Shown piece after piece: positions 35,830-44,808 of a DNA stretch of 64,000 bases. The notes below the pieces were generated by a model, which made no database searches, had not been told where the DNA came from, and worked only from the letters and a program-made list of their open reading frames with translations. The stretch's first letter is position 1. The number at the start of each line of letters is the position of its first letter. Origin of the DNA: Palsa-506 sp963836355 (lineage in GTDB: Bacteria; Actinomycetota; Actinomycetes; Streptosporangiales; Streptosporangiaceae); the NCBI GenBank assembly GCA_963836355.1, contig CAWIJO010000009.1, positions 186,001 to 250,000 on the forward strand, read 5' to 3'. Both the position numbers and the translations under genes were made by a program.

Positions 35830-36846
35830 GTGACCGATAACGGCGCGGAGATTGTCCGGCAGGCCTGCGCCGCGTATGGCCTGCCGACGGGAACGCGCGC
35901 GGCGTTGACTCCCGTGGCGCGTGGTGCGATAGGCCAGATCTGGTGCCTCGACCTCGGCTCGGCACGCTATGCGCTGAAGGAGCTGCTGTGGGGAGCGAAC
36001 GAGGACTCGGCGCGCAACGAGGCTGCCGTCACCGAGCGGCTGGTGGCCGCAGGCATCCGGCTGCCCGGCAGTCTGCGCACGCCGGACGGCCGGTTCCTGG
36101 TCCGGCTGACCGGGCAGCTCGGCGGTCGTTGGCTGCGGCTTTACCAGTGGATCGACGGCACGCCCGGCAACCCGATGGCGGACCAGGGCATGGCCGGCCG
36201 CGTCGGTGACCTGCTCGGCCGACTGCACGCACATGCGGGCCCGCTGCCATTGCCGCTGCCTGCTGGCGGCGACTCCTGGTACGACACCGTTCCTGGCCCG
36301 GCCAGCTGGGATGAGCTGGCCGGCGCCGCTCGCCGCCGGGACGCTGACTGGGGGCATGCCCTGGCCGGCCACGTCGACCGGCTACGCGAGCTAGCCGCCC
36401 TGGTGACCCCTGCCCCCAGGGACGAGATGATCATCTGCCACCGCGATCTGCATCCCGACAACGTGCTCGTGGACGGTTCTGGCGAGCTGGTGCTGCTCGA
36501 CTGGGACGACGTCGGACCGGCCTGCCCCGGCCGTGAGCTCGCCAAGCTGCTCGCCGACTGGCACGTTTACGACGGCGTGCCCGATACCGCCGCGGCCGCG
36601 CGTACTCTCGCGGCATACCACGACGCGGGCGGCACCGGGCGGCTGCGCGACGAGCGGTCGTTCGGCATGCTGATCGCCTGCATGCTGAACTTCCTGCGGG
36701 CCCAGGCGGACGTGGCACTCGACCCGCATGCCACACCTGAGAACAGGATTTACGCAGCCGCCGAAATCCTGGACACTCTCGCCAGGCTGCCGACCCCCAG
36801 GCTGATCAGCGATCTGCTCGCGATGGCAGCCACGCTGCCCGGCTGA
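35830..36846 (+). CDS. Aminoglycoside phosphotransferase (APH) family kinase
   Basis: The protein has about 338 residues from GTG 35830 (TTG 35818 is the alternative). Protein-kinase-like fold: the ATP-binding Lys in YALKELLWG, the catalytic loop MIICHRDLHPDNVLVD and the metal-binding LVLLDWDDVGP are intact. Substrates in the family range from antibiotics to choline and homoserine; none can be assigned. The gene is not in a resistance island, so a metabolic kinase is at least as likely as a resistance gene. Confidence 0.87.
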   Translation: MTDNGAEIVRQACAAYGLPTGTRAALTPVARGAIGQIWCLDLGSARYALKELLWGANEDSARNEAAVTERLVAAGIRLPGSLRTPDGRFLVRLTGQLGGRWLRLYQWIDGTPGNPMADQGMAGRVGDLLGRLHAHAGPLPLPLPAGGDSWYDTVPGPASWDELAGAARRRDADWGHALAGHVDRLRELAALVTPAPRDEMIICHRDLHPDNVLVDGSGELVLLDWDDVGPACPGRELAKLLADWHVYDGVPDTAAAARTLAAYHDAGGTGRLRDERSFGMLIACMLNFLRAQADVALDPHATPENRIYAAAEILDTLARLPTPRLISDLLAMAATLPG

Positions 36847-36956
36847 GCGGCGAAGCTCGGGCGCAACCGGCACCAGCGATCCCGCTGGACAGCGCTTCTT
36901 GATCGCGGAGTACCCGGCACATCGCGGAGTATCCAGCCCGTGCGGCGGGGCGCGGG

Positions 36957-38828
36957 CTAGCTGGTCTGCTGGACGTCGAACTTGGTGATGACGCCGTTCT
37001 CGACGGTGTAGGAACCATGATAGGTCTTTACCGAGCCATCGGTCTGCCGGGCAGATAGCCGGGCGGTGACCACGTTGCCGCTGACCGACTCGACCGTCAG
37101 CGTGTCTTTCGCCGTGGTGCTGAAACCCTGCTTGAACGCCGTGAAAGACGAATTGCTGTTGCGGCCGCCGAGACTCCAGGCCCTGGCGAAGTCATGCCGG
37201 TTGATTGCCGCGATGTAGGCCGTGACCGTCGCGGCCGGCTTGGTCAGTTTCGCATGGCCGGCCGGGCTGGCGGCGATGGTGGGTGATGAACTGGCCGCAG
37301 CCCCGGACGGCGTGGCACCCGCGTGCCGCAGATACGCGAACGTGCCGACGGCCCCAAGGATGATCAGCACGACGATAGCCCCGACGGCGTATAGCCGGCC
37401 GCGTGAGCGATCGCGCGGCACCGGCGGAGGGTAGGGCGCCGGCGGCAGATAAGGCGGGCCTGAGCCTGGTCCTGACGAGCCTCGCCGGTAAGGCCCCCCT
37501 CCATAGGACGGCTCCCGGTAGGTTGCCTGCTGGTCCGGTATGTGTCCGTATTGTGCCTGCTGGTCCGGTTCCGCAACATACCGGGACTGTCCGTATGGTC
37601 GCGGCGCAGAGCGGCCTTGCCCGGGCGAGCCGCCGCCAGGCGGCTGCTGGCCAGCTGAGCCGGGCCCCAGCTCGACTGCGGTGGGCGCGGGCGAGGACTG
37701 CGCAGGCCCGCGTGCCGCCGACGGCGGCTGACCCGGCCGCCAGGCCGGCTGGCGCGGCCGGGGCGACGGCTGCGCCGTCGATGGCGCCGGCTGCCTGCCG
37801 GGAGCCTGCGGCGCGGGCGGCCATGCTGCGCCGTCGGCCGCGTTCCCGGCGGCAGGCCGGCCACTCCCGCTGGCCGGCCCGGCCAGCCGGGTCGCGGCCG
37901 CTGGCCGGCCGGGCCGTAGCTGCCCGCTTGCACCCCATTCGAGCCCGCAGGCCGCTCGCAGCGATGCGGCAAAGTCAAGGCAGCTCTGCTGGCGGTCATC
38001 AGGCGACTTGGCAAGCGCGCGGGCCAGTACCCGGTCGATCGCGGGCGGCAGGTCGGGACGGCGCGCGGTCAGCAGCGGCGGTGCGGCGGACAGCTGGGCG
38101 AACAGCAGCCCGAGATCCTCGCCCCGCTTGAACGGCGGCCCGCCGGCCAGCATCTCGAAGGCAGCACAGCCCAGCGCGTAGAGGTCAGTGCGGCCATCGA
38201 CGGGGCGGGATTCGATCTGCTCGGGAGCCATGTAGTCGAGCGTGCCGACGAACTGGCCGGTCTGCGTTAGTCCTGCCGTCGCCAGCGCCTGCTTGCTGAG
38301 CCCGAAGTCGGAGAGGTAGACGTGGTCAGGGTGCCCGCTGCCGGCTACCGTGCCGAGCAGCATGTTGGCCGGCTTGACGTCGCGGTGCACCAGGCCGACC
38401 GCGTGTGCCGCATCCAGCGCCGACGCGACCTGACCGATAATGCTGCTGGTCCGCGCCGGATCCAGCGGGCCGAGCCGGCGGCACAGCGTCCTGACGTCTC
38501 CCCCGCCGACGTAACGCATCGCGATGAACAGGGCTCCGCCGGCCTGGCCGGCCTCGAAGACCGGGATGATGTGCGGATGATCGACCGCGGCCGCCGCCCT
38601 CGACTCGCTGATGAACCGCTGCCGGAACGACTCGTCCCGGGCAATCTCGGGCGCCAGGATCTTCAGCGCGACCCACCGGTCAAGCCGGACGTCGAGCGCG
38701 CGGTAGACCACAGCCATGCCGCCCCAGCCGATCTGCTCAGCCAGCCGGTAGCCGGCGATCTGCGCGCCAACCGCGAACCCGCCGGAACCCGGGGGGACGC
38801 GGGAACCCGGGGGGCCTCTGTCAGCCAA
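36957..38828 (-). CDS. Membrane serine/threonine protein kinase (PknB-like)
   Basis: The protein has 623 residues from ATG 38828. The kinase domain (residues 25-290) is complete: GWGGMAVVYRA, VALKIL, VHRDVKPANMLL, LSDFGLSK, GTLDYMAPEQ. A Pro/Ser/Gln-rich linker (about 300-470) is followed by one membrane span (LYAVGAIVVLIILGAVGTFA) and an extracytoplasmic C-terminal domain of about 110 residues with a cystatin/NTF2-like look (TAYIAAINRHDFARAW). No PASTA repeats are present, so the sensor differs from PknB proper. It likely phosphorylates cytosolic targets in response to an external cue. Confidence 0.92.
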   Translation of the reverse strand: MADRGPPGSRVPPGSGGFAVGAQIAGYRLAEQIGWGGMAVVYRALDVRLDRWVALKILAPEIARDESFRQRFISESRAAAAVDHPHIIPVFEAGQAGGALFIAMRYVGGGDVRTLCRRLGPLDPARTSSIIGQVASALDAAHAVGLVHRDVKPANMLLGTVAGSGHPDHVYLSDFGLSKQALATAGLTQTGQFVGTLDYMAPEQIESRPVDGRTDLYALGCAAFEMLAGGPPFKRGEDLGLLFAQLSAAPPLLTARRPDLPPAIDRVLARALAKSPDDRQQSCLDFAASLRAACGLEWGASGQLRPGRPAAATRLAGPASGSGRPAAGNAADGAAWPPAPQAPGRQPAPSTAQPSPRPRQPAWRPGQPPSAARGPAQSSPAPTAVELGPGSAGQQPPGGGSPGQGRSAPRPYGQSRYVAEPDQQAQYGHIPDQQATYREPSYGGGPYRRGSSGPGSGPPYLPPAPYPPPVPRDRSRGRLYAVGAIVVLIILGAVGTFAYLRHAGATPSGAAASSSPTIAASPAGHAKLTKPAATVTAYIAAINRHDFARAWSLGGRNSNSSFTAFKQGFSTTAKDTLTVESVSGNVVTARLSARQTDGSVKTYHGSYTVENGVITKFDVQQTS

Positions 38829-39116
38829 CGCGCCTCCCCCGCTCGCCTGTCCGTCCGCTGCCCGCTAACGCAGTGCGCACAGACGCCGTCCTGACACAAC
38901 AATCACTCGTTACTGGAAAATTGCGGGATTGAACTCCAGTATCCGCATCGCCCGCCGCTGGCTGTCAACCCGGACCAGGGCGCCGGGCGGGGCATGACCG
39001 GCCGCGGGTGGTGCTGGCATCACCAACTCCCGGGTACTTGCCTGCTGACGGTGCGCCGGCTGGCACCCTTCTCTCCGGACTACCGCCGGCGAATAATCAC
39101 CGTCAAGAGGTGAGAA

Positions 39117-40532
39117 ATGGAGCGCGCCCCCCGGACGGTGGCGGCGGAAGCGACAAACGAGGCCAGCCGCCGGGAAGCTGACCGCCAGCGCCGCTCCTTC
39201 GTGCAGCCGCGGGAGCTCGTGATCAGCAAGACCCTGGTCTACGGGCTGCTGGCGACGTTCATCGCCGGCCTCTACATCGCCATCGTGGTGGGGATAGGGT
39301 CCGCGGCCGAGCACAAGGCACAGCCGAATCTCGGCCTCTCGCTGCTGGCCACCGCCATCGTCGCGGTCGCGTTCCAGCCGGTCAGGGAGCGCGTGCAGCG
39401 GCTGGCCAACCGGCTCGTCCATGGGAATCGGGCAACTTCGTATGAGATCCTTGCCGAGTTCTCCGCCCCGATGGGCGGGAGCTCCGCCGCTGAGGACCTG
39501 CTGCCCCGGATGGCCCGGATCCTGGCGCAGGGCACCGGAGCCGTCCGGGCGGACGTGTGGCTGAAGGTTGGTGAAGTGCTGCGGAACGATGCCAGCTGGC
39601 CGCCAGGCGTACCGCCGTTCCCGGCCGTCAGCGTGACCGCGCTCACAGCCGCCGCAAGCAGGGCGGCCGCGATCGGGGTGCCTGCGGCCGGCCCGCCGAC
39701 GCTGGCCGGCGCCGACCGGATCCTGGCGGTCGCGCACCAGGGCGAGGTGCTCGGCGCCCTGTCGGTCTCCAAGCGTCCAGGCGAGCCGCTCACGCCGACC
39801 GAAGACAAGCTGCTCGCCAGCCTGGCCGCCCAGGCCGGCCTGATGCTGCGGAATGTCGGGCTCCGGGCGGAGCTGCTGGCCAGGCTGGAGGACATCAGGG
39901 CCTCCCGGCAGCGCCTGGTAGCGGCGCAGGACGAGGAGCGGCGGCGGATCGAGCGCAACATCCACGATGGCGCGCAGCAGCAGCTTGTCGCGCTGGCGAT
40001 CAAGCTGAACATCACCGAGTCGCTGATCGGCACCGACGCCGACGGCGAGCGGGAACTGCTTGCCGAACTCCGCCAGGAAGCCGCCGACGTCGTGGCGGAC
40101 CTGCGGGATCTCGCCCGCGGGATCTACCCGCCGCGGCTGGCCGGGGAGGGCCTGGCCGTCGCCCTGCGGGCCCAGGCCGGTAAGTCGCCGGTGCCAACCT
40201 CGGTGACCGCCGACGGCATCGGCCGCTATCCGCAGGACGTGGAGGCCGTGATCTACTTCTGCGTCCTTGAGGCCCTGCAGAACATCGCGAAGTACGCGAG
40301 TGCCAGCTGCGCGCGGGTCCGGCTGGCCGCGGCGGGGGGCGAGCTGGAATTCGAGGTCAGCGACGACGGCGCCGGCTTCGACCTGGACGCGAAGGCTTCC
40401 GGTACTGGCCTGCAAGGGATGGCCGACCGGCTGAACGCGCTCGGCGGCAGCCTCGACATTCAGACGTCGCCGGGAGCCGGGACGGTCGTTCGCGGGCGGA
40501 TCGGCAGCCGGGTCCCGGAGCCGAGCAGGTGA
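39117..40532 (+). CDS. Sensor histidine kinase (NarL/LiaS type)
   Basis: The protein has 471 residues from ATG 39117. Two N-terminal membrane spans (residues 38-60, 73-90) are followed by a GAF-like region (residues about 115-240), then HisKA_3 with EERRRIERNIHDGAQQQL (His 283 or nearby) and an HATPase domain with FCVLEALQNIAKYA and DDGAGF...TGLQGM. The cognate response regulator is not encoded nearby, so this is an orphan kinase in this window. A degenerate kinase fragment follows. Confidence 0.9.
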   Translation: MERAPRTVAAEATNEASRREADRQRRSFVQPRELVISKTLVYGLLATFIAGLYIAIVVGIGSAAEHKAQPNLGLSLLATAIVAVAFQPVRERVQRLANRLVHGNRATSYEILAEFSAPMGGSSAAEDLLPRMARILAQGTGAVRADVWLKVGEVLRNDASWPPGVPPFPAVSVTALTAAASRAAAIGVPAAGPPTLAGADRILAVAHQGEVLGALSVSKRPGEPLTPTEDKLLASLAAQAGLMLRNVGLRAELLARLEDIRASRQRLVAAQDEERRRIERNIHDGAQQQLVALAIKLNITESLIGTDADGERELLAELRQEAADVVADLRDLARGIYPPRLAGEGLAVALRAQAGKSPVPTSVTADGIGRYPQDVEAVIYFCVLEALQNIAKYASASCARVRLAAAGGELEFEVSDDGAGFDLDAKASGTGLQGMADRLNALGGSLDIQTSPGAGTVVRGRIGSRVPEPSR

Positions 40533-40559
40533 GGCGCCCCGGCGCCCCGCAGCTCGCTG

Positions 40560-40756
40560 GGGGGTGCCGATACACCCGATCGGCTGGCTGTTCCTGGCCG
40601 GGGGGCTGGCAGCACATGGGCGCCTGTCTCGCCGCGCTCGGCGGCTCGATCGAGATCGATTCGCGCCCCGGCGGCGGAACCATGGTGGCCGGCCACATCC
40701 CGGTCGCCGCCCAGGTCAGCCCCCACTCAGCCGGAAATGCCTGCCCGCCACCATGA
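40560..40756 (+). pseudogene. Remnant of a second sensor histidine kinase
   Basis: One frame encodes PIHPIGWLFLAGGLA, like the first membrane span of some sensor kinases. The next frame encodes CLAALGGSIEIDSRPGGGTM, then VAGHIPV, the last box of an HATPase domain. Everything between is missing. It directly follows the intact kinase and is probably a collapsed duplicate. Confidence 0.6.
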
Positions 40757-41068
40757 GCACGGCGTTCGGCGGCGGGCGCTGGCAGGCGGTCAGCTGATTG
40801 CGGGGTGCGAGCCAAAAGAAGGTCGAGCCCCAGTGCACGCGGGACGCCAATGCGTGGTGGCCGGAGGCCTGCAGCCCGAGGCCCGGGTAGCCGAACAGCG
40901 AGCATGCTCGCGGGCCGGTGTTCGTCAGGGGTCGGGATGAAATTGCACAAGAACGGCTTGATGCTCGATTGGCCGCTTTTTCGGAGTGCGGCCTTTTCGG
41001 GGGTGCAACCTGCTGACTGGTGCTTCGCCGCCCGGGCGGCGGCCCGGGCGGCGAAGGCGTGAACTGGA
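40757..41068. other. Intergenic region without a supported gene
   Basis: About 310 bases between the kinase remnant and the sulfoquinovose synthase stop codon. I see no coding frame with support and no clear terminator. Confidence 0.4.
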
Positions 41069-42317
41069 TTACTCCGCCGCGGCGGGCACCTGGGCCTTCG
41101 CGGGCTCAGCCTGCACGGCGGCCTTGGTCAGCAGGTCGTCCGAGGTCTCCATGCCGGCCCGCCAGACCGAGCGGGCCACGATCTTGGTCGGGTCGGCCCG
41201 GTGCCGGTAGCGGCCGGCGATGTCCCTGCACTCCTCGAGCAGGCCCTCCGACAGCGTGGTCGGCTTCAGGCCGAGGGCCAGGAACTGGTCGTTGCGGACC
41301 GCCAGCTCGTTCTCCTCCGCCTCCTGCCGCGGGTTCGGCAGGTACGCGATGTCCACCCCGGTCTCGGCCGCGACCAGCTTGGCCAGCTCGACGACGCGGT
41401 GCACCTCGGTGATCTGGTTGAGCACCTGCGGCCGGGAGCCGGCCTTCCGGCGGATTGCTGATCGCGATCTCGATGCACCGGACGGTGTCCCGGATGTGGA
41501 TGAACGCGCGGGTCTGGCCGCCGGTGCCATGCACGGTCAGCGGGTGCCCGATTGCGGCCTGCATCAAGAACCGGTTCAGCACCGTGCCGTAGTCGCCGTC
41601 GTAGTCGAACCGGTTGACCAGCCGCTCGTCCCGGCTGGTCTGGTCGGTCTGGGTGCCCCACACGATGCCCTGATGCAGGTCGGTGATCCGCAGCTGGTCG
41701 TTCTTCGCGTAGAACGCGAACAGCAGCTGGTCCAGCGTCTTGGTCATGTGGTACACCGACCCGGGGTTCGCCGGGTGCAGGATTTCCCGCTCCAGCTCGC
41801 CGTCCGGCGTCGGCACCTTGACCGTCAGGTAGCCCTCCGGGATCGGCGCCGTCCCGGACCAGCCGTAGCCGTAGACGCCCATCGTGCCCAGGTGCGCCAG
41901 CGCGGCGTCGATGCCGGTGTCGACCAGCGCGGTCAGCAAGTTGTGCGTGGCCCGGACGTTGTTGTCCACGGTGTACCGCTTGGTCTGGGTGGACCGCATC
42001 GAGTACGGCGCGGCACGCTGCTCGGCGAAGTGCACGATCGCGTCCGGCTGCAGCTCCTTCAGCACTGCGACCAGCCGGTCATACTCGGTCGCCAGATCGA
42101 GGCTGACGAAGCCGATGTCGCGGCCGGAGACCTCTTTCCAGGCGCGGATCCGCTCGCCGATCGGCCGGATCGGCGTCAGCGACTCCAACTCAAGATCAAC
42201 GTCGATCTTCCGCCGGCTCAGGTTGTCGATGATGGTGATGTCATGACCGCGATCCGACAAGTACAAGCTCGTCGGCCAGCCACAGAAGCCATCGCCGCCA
42301 AGAACCAGAACGCGCAT
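41069..42317 (-). pseudogene. UDP-sulfoquinovose synthase-like NAD-dependent epimerase, one frameshift
   Basis: From ATG 42317 (with GGGAG upstream) the frame has the Rossmann motif LVLGGDGFCGWPTSLYL, the Thr/Tyr/Lys region (LGTMGVYGYGW, YHMTKTLDQLL) and HFAEQRAAPYSM, as in SqdB. An extra base at about 41441-41450 moves it to a frame with LNQITEVHRVVELA and YLPNPRQEAEENEL, through to the C-terminus. SqdB makes UDP-sulfoquinovose from UDP-glucose and sulfite. No sqdX-type glycosyltransferase is adjacent. Removing one base restores a protein of about 415 residues. Confidence 0.83.
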
Positions 42318-42771
42318 TGCGACTCCCATCAGATTCCGCCAGTGAAGGGCAGCCCGCGACCGCTGCCGTGGGGGGCTAGGGACCGGCTGGATGGTGGCGC
42401 GTCCAGCCACGGCATCCCGTAGCGCGGGCAGTCTACCTGCCGTTCTGCCAGGCTGCCTGGTCTCGCGACCGAGCAGCCGCCCGGCGACGGGACCAACGGA
42501 GCGGCGTAAGACAATTCGGGCAGTCTAGGGCGTCGCGTCCGCACTCGCCTTGCCGCAGGGAGAAGGCAACGTAGCCGGCCAGCCGGGCCACCCCGGCGGC
42601 AGAAGTTAAAATCTTGGTCATTCCGGGTGCAATCGCTGCGGGCATGCATGCCGGCCCGGAACCGGGCCGCGGGCGCGGCCGCGGCGGCTGCCCGCTGGAC
42701 GTCGCGCGCAAGCAGCACACCTTTGATTTTTAACGGGTTGCCCGGTGCTGAGGCCGGCCCGCAAGGTGGCA
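42318..42771. other. Intergenic region upstream of the sulfoquinovose synthase gene
   Basis: The first bases carry the ribosome-binding site of the epimerase gene. An AT-rich patch at 42605-42620 and the T-rich stretch at 42722-42732 (before the LCP gene end) could be promoter or terminator. No gene is supported. Confidence 0.4.
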
Positions 42772-44078
42772 TCACGGCGTCACCGCGCCCAGGCGGCCAA
42801 GCCCGTGGGCACGCAGATAAGCGGGCAGCGAGTCGTATTCGAACGCATGCCAGAACCCGCGGCGGACCGCCTGGTTCAGCCGGACGATGCTCTGGCCACC
42901 CGCCGTGCCGGTGCCGATATAGGGCGTGGTGCCGAAGACAACCCGGCTCAGATTCAGTCCACGCAGGCTGAGCGCCAGGTGCAGCATGTCACTGTCGGAC
43001 AGGGTGCTGTCGACGCTGACCGCGCTGGACAGCGCGCGGGCAAGCGAGCTTGCCCGCAGCGGATTGCTCAGCGTGCCAGCGCGGCGTACCTGGCTGAACA
43101 TGGCCCGCAGGTAGTTCTGCTGCCGGAGTTCGCGGTCGAAGTCGCCGGTGGCGAGGCCGTAGCGGTCCCGGACGTAAAGCAGCGCCTGGGCGCCGTCCAG
43201 GTGGTGCGTGCCCGCGGTCCAGGTCACGTGATTGGCGGGATCGTACGAGGTCGCCGGGATGTGCACGGTCACCCCGCCGAACGCGTTGGTCACCGCGCGG
43301 AAGCCACTCCAGTCGATGATCGCGAAGTGGTTGACGCGGACGTGGGTGAGGCGCTCGACCGTCCGGATCGCCAGGGTGGGGCCGCCGAAGGCGTATGCCC
43401 AATTGATCTTGCCGTCGCCATGGCCGGGAATCGGCACCCAGGAGTCTCGCGGTATCGACACCACGTAAACGCCGCGGCCGCCGGCCAGCAGGCGCACCAG
43501 CATCAGTGTGTCGGTCCGGCCGGTGGCGCTGGCTGCCGCGTGCGCGCCGGTCGTCGGCACCGCCGAGCGGGTATCCAGGCCGCCGACGAGGAACGTGACG
43601 TCCCCGGCCGCGGGACCGGTTGGCAGCGCCTGCGGCCGGCCGCAGGAATCGCCGCGAACGGATCCGGAATCCGCCGCATGCTGCTCAGGTCGTGCCTGGC
43701 AACCAGGTAGGTCGCGGTGCCGGCGCTGGCCACCAGCACGACGAGCACCGCGGCGCCGAGTAGCAATGTCTTGCGGGCGCGCCGACAGCGGGACGGGCGC
43801 CTTGCCAGGTGCCTTGCCGGGCGCCTTGCCGGGCGCCTTGCCGGGCGCAGCGGCAGTCGCCAAGGCGGACGCTGCGGCGGGTGCGGGTCCGGGTCCCCGC
43901 CGCGCGGGCCGGCCGGGCTGGCCGGCGGCGCTTCCGGGCTCGCGGCCGGCCGCGGCACCAGCGTCCGCTGGTATCCGGCTGGCAGCCTTCCCGCCGCCGG
44001 ATCCACCGCCGGCAGCGTCGCCGTCCCGCGGTCCTCCCCCGATGTCGCCCGGCCATGCACCGACCGCACCCCCCGCAC
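42772..44078 (-). pseudogene. LytR-CpsA-Psr (LCP) family cell-wall transferase, one frameshift
   Basis: The N-terminus (from about 44078) is Arg/Pro-rich with a membrane span (KTLLLGAAVLVVLVASAG). A base appears to be missing at about 43635-43655, after which the other frame carries the LCP domain: DVTFLVGGLDTRS, TDTLMLVRLL, VYVVSIPRDSWVPIPGHGDG, KINWAYAFGGP, DGAQALLYVRDRYGL, DFDRELRQQNYLRAM. LCP enzymes attach polymers such as teichoic acid or arabinogalactan to peptidoglycan. The catalytic Arg and Asp residues are present. A 12 bp tandem repeat lies in the N-terminal part. Confidence 0.85.
43800..43850. repeat. In-frame tandem repeat, 12 bp unit, about four copies
   Basis: Units of GCCTTGCCGGGC lie in the N-terminal coding part of the LCP gene. 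One frame reads PGKA, the membrane-span frame reads RRPA. Confidence 0.9.
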
Positions 44079-44586
44079 CCCCGCCCTGGATAACCTAATT
44101 ACCGGCCTAACCCTGGCTCAGCCGACCCGGATCAATTCCCCAATTAACCCGCAGCGCAGCGAAGACACCCCCATGTATTCGCCAGACCAGGTATTCGCAC
44201 GATTCGCGTATTGCCCGACCGTGTATACGCACGACCGGCAATTCGGCCAGGCGTGCTGACATGATCAGCGGCAGCCTACCTGCAAAGAGTGCCCGGAACG
44301 ATGATTCACGGCAAACAAGAACGGGACCGGCGTCATTGATTTCGGCGCGCCTCGCGAGCATGCCAGAAATATTACGCCACCGTAGCCGACGCCGTACTTA
44401 CCCCGGCCGCCGCAATGGTGCCGCTGCGGTAATTAAGCCGACCAATCCCCGACGCGCCGGGCGGCCCGGCCGGCGACGGGGTTACCGGGGGCGACCGCGG
44501 CTGAACTCGAGGGAAGATGACCAGCGCCACCACCCTGGCGGCACCACCAGTCACACCAGCCCCAACCCAAATCAAGATCCGATTAG
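44079..44586. other. Gap with no supported gene
   Basis: This contains the upstream region of the LCP gene. An AT-richer stretch (44095-44260) could hold promoters. A 28-codon ORF from ATG 44173 is not convincing. No domain is recognisable on either strand. Confidence 0.4.
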
Positions 44587-44628
44587 TGGTGCAGATCTGA
44601 CCGGCAATGACCGGATAGATCTTAACCA
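44587..44628. repeat. Structured repeat, family member C
   Basis: TGGTGCAGAT at 44587-44596 pairs, with two mismatches, with ATCTTAACCA at 44619-44628. Between the arms lie CTGA, CCGG, CAATGA, CCGG, ATAG, the same layout as members A and B. Confidence 0.8.
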
Positions 44629-44685
44629 TTGGCTCAGCCTCGATGATGCAGGGGGCTGATGTGGCAGGTGATGTTGAAGGGGCGG

Positions 44686-44775
44686 GGCGAGCGGGCAGAG
44701 CAGAGCGGGCAGAGCAGAGCGGGCAGAGCAGAGCGGGCAGAGCAGAGCGGGCAGAGCGGGCGGGCGGGGCAGGCG
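44686..44775. repeat. Tandem repeat, 14 bp unit, about five copies
   Basis: Copies of GAGCGGGCAGAGCA run in tandem and degrade into GGGCGG/GGCAGG units. The array sits just downstream of the FtsX permease stop codon, where a partner ABC ATPase gene might be expected. Confidence 0.88.
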
Positions 44776-44808
44776 GGCGGGGCAGAGCGGGCAGGACGGG
44801 GCAGCCGC

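Noticed and set aside
35830..36846. Aminoglycoside resistance gene
   Set aside because: The APH fold is common to many metabolic kinases, and nothing in context suggests resistance.
44173..44259. 28-codon ORF MYSPDQVFARFAYC...
   Set aside because: No ribosome-binding site and no conserved pattern; likely chance in an AT-richer stretch.
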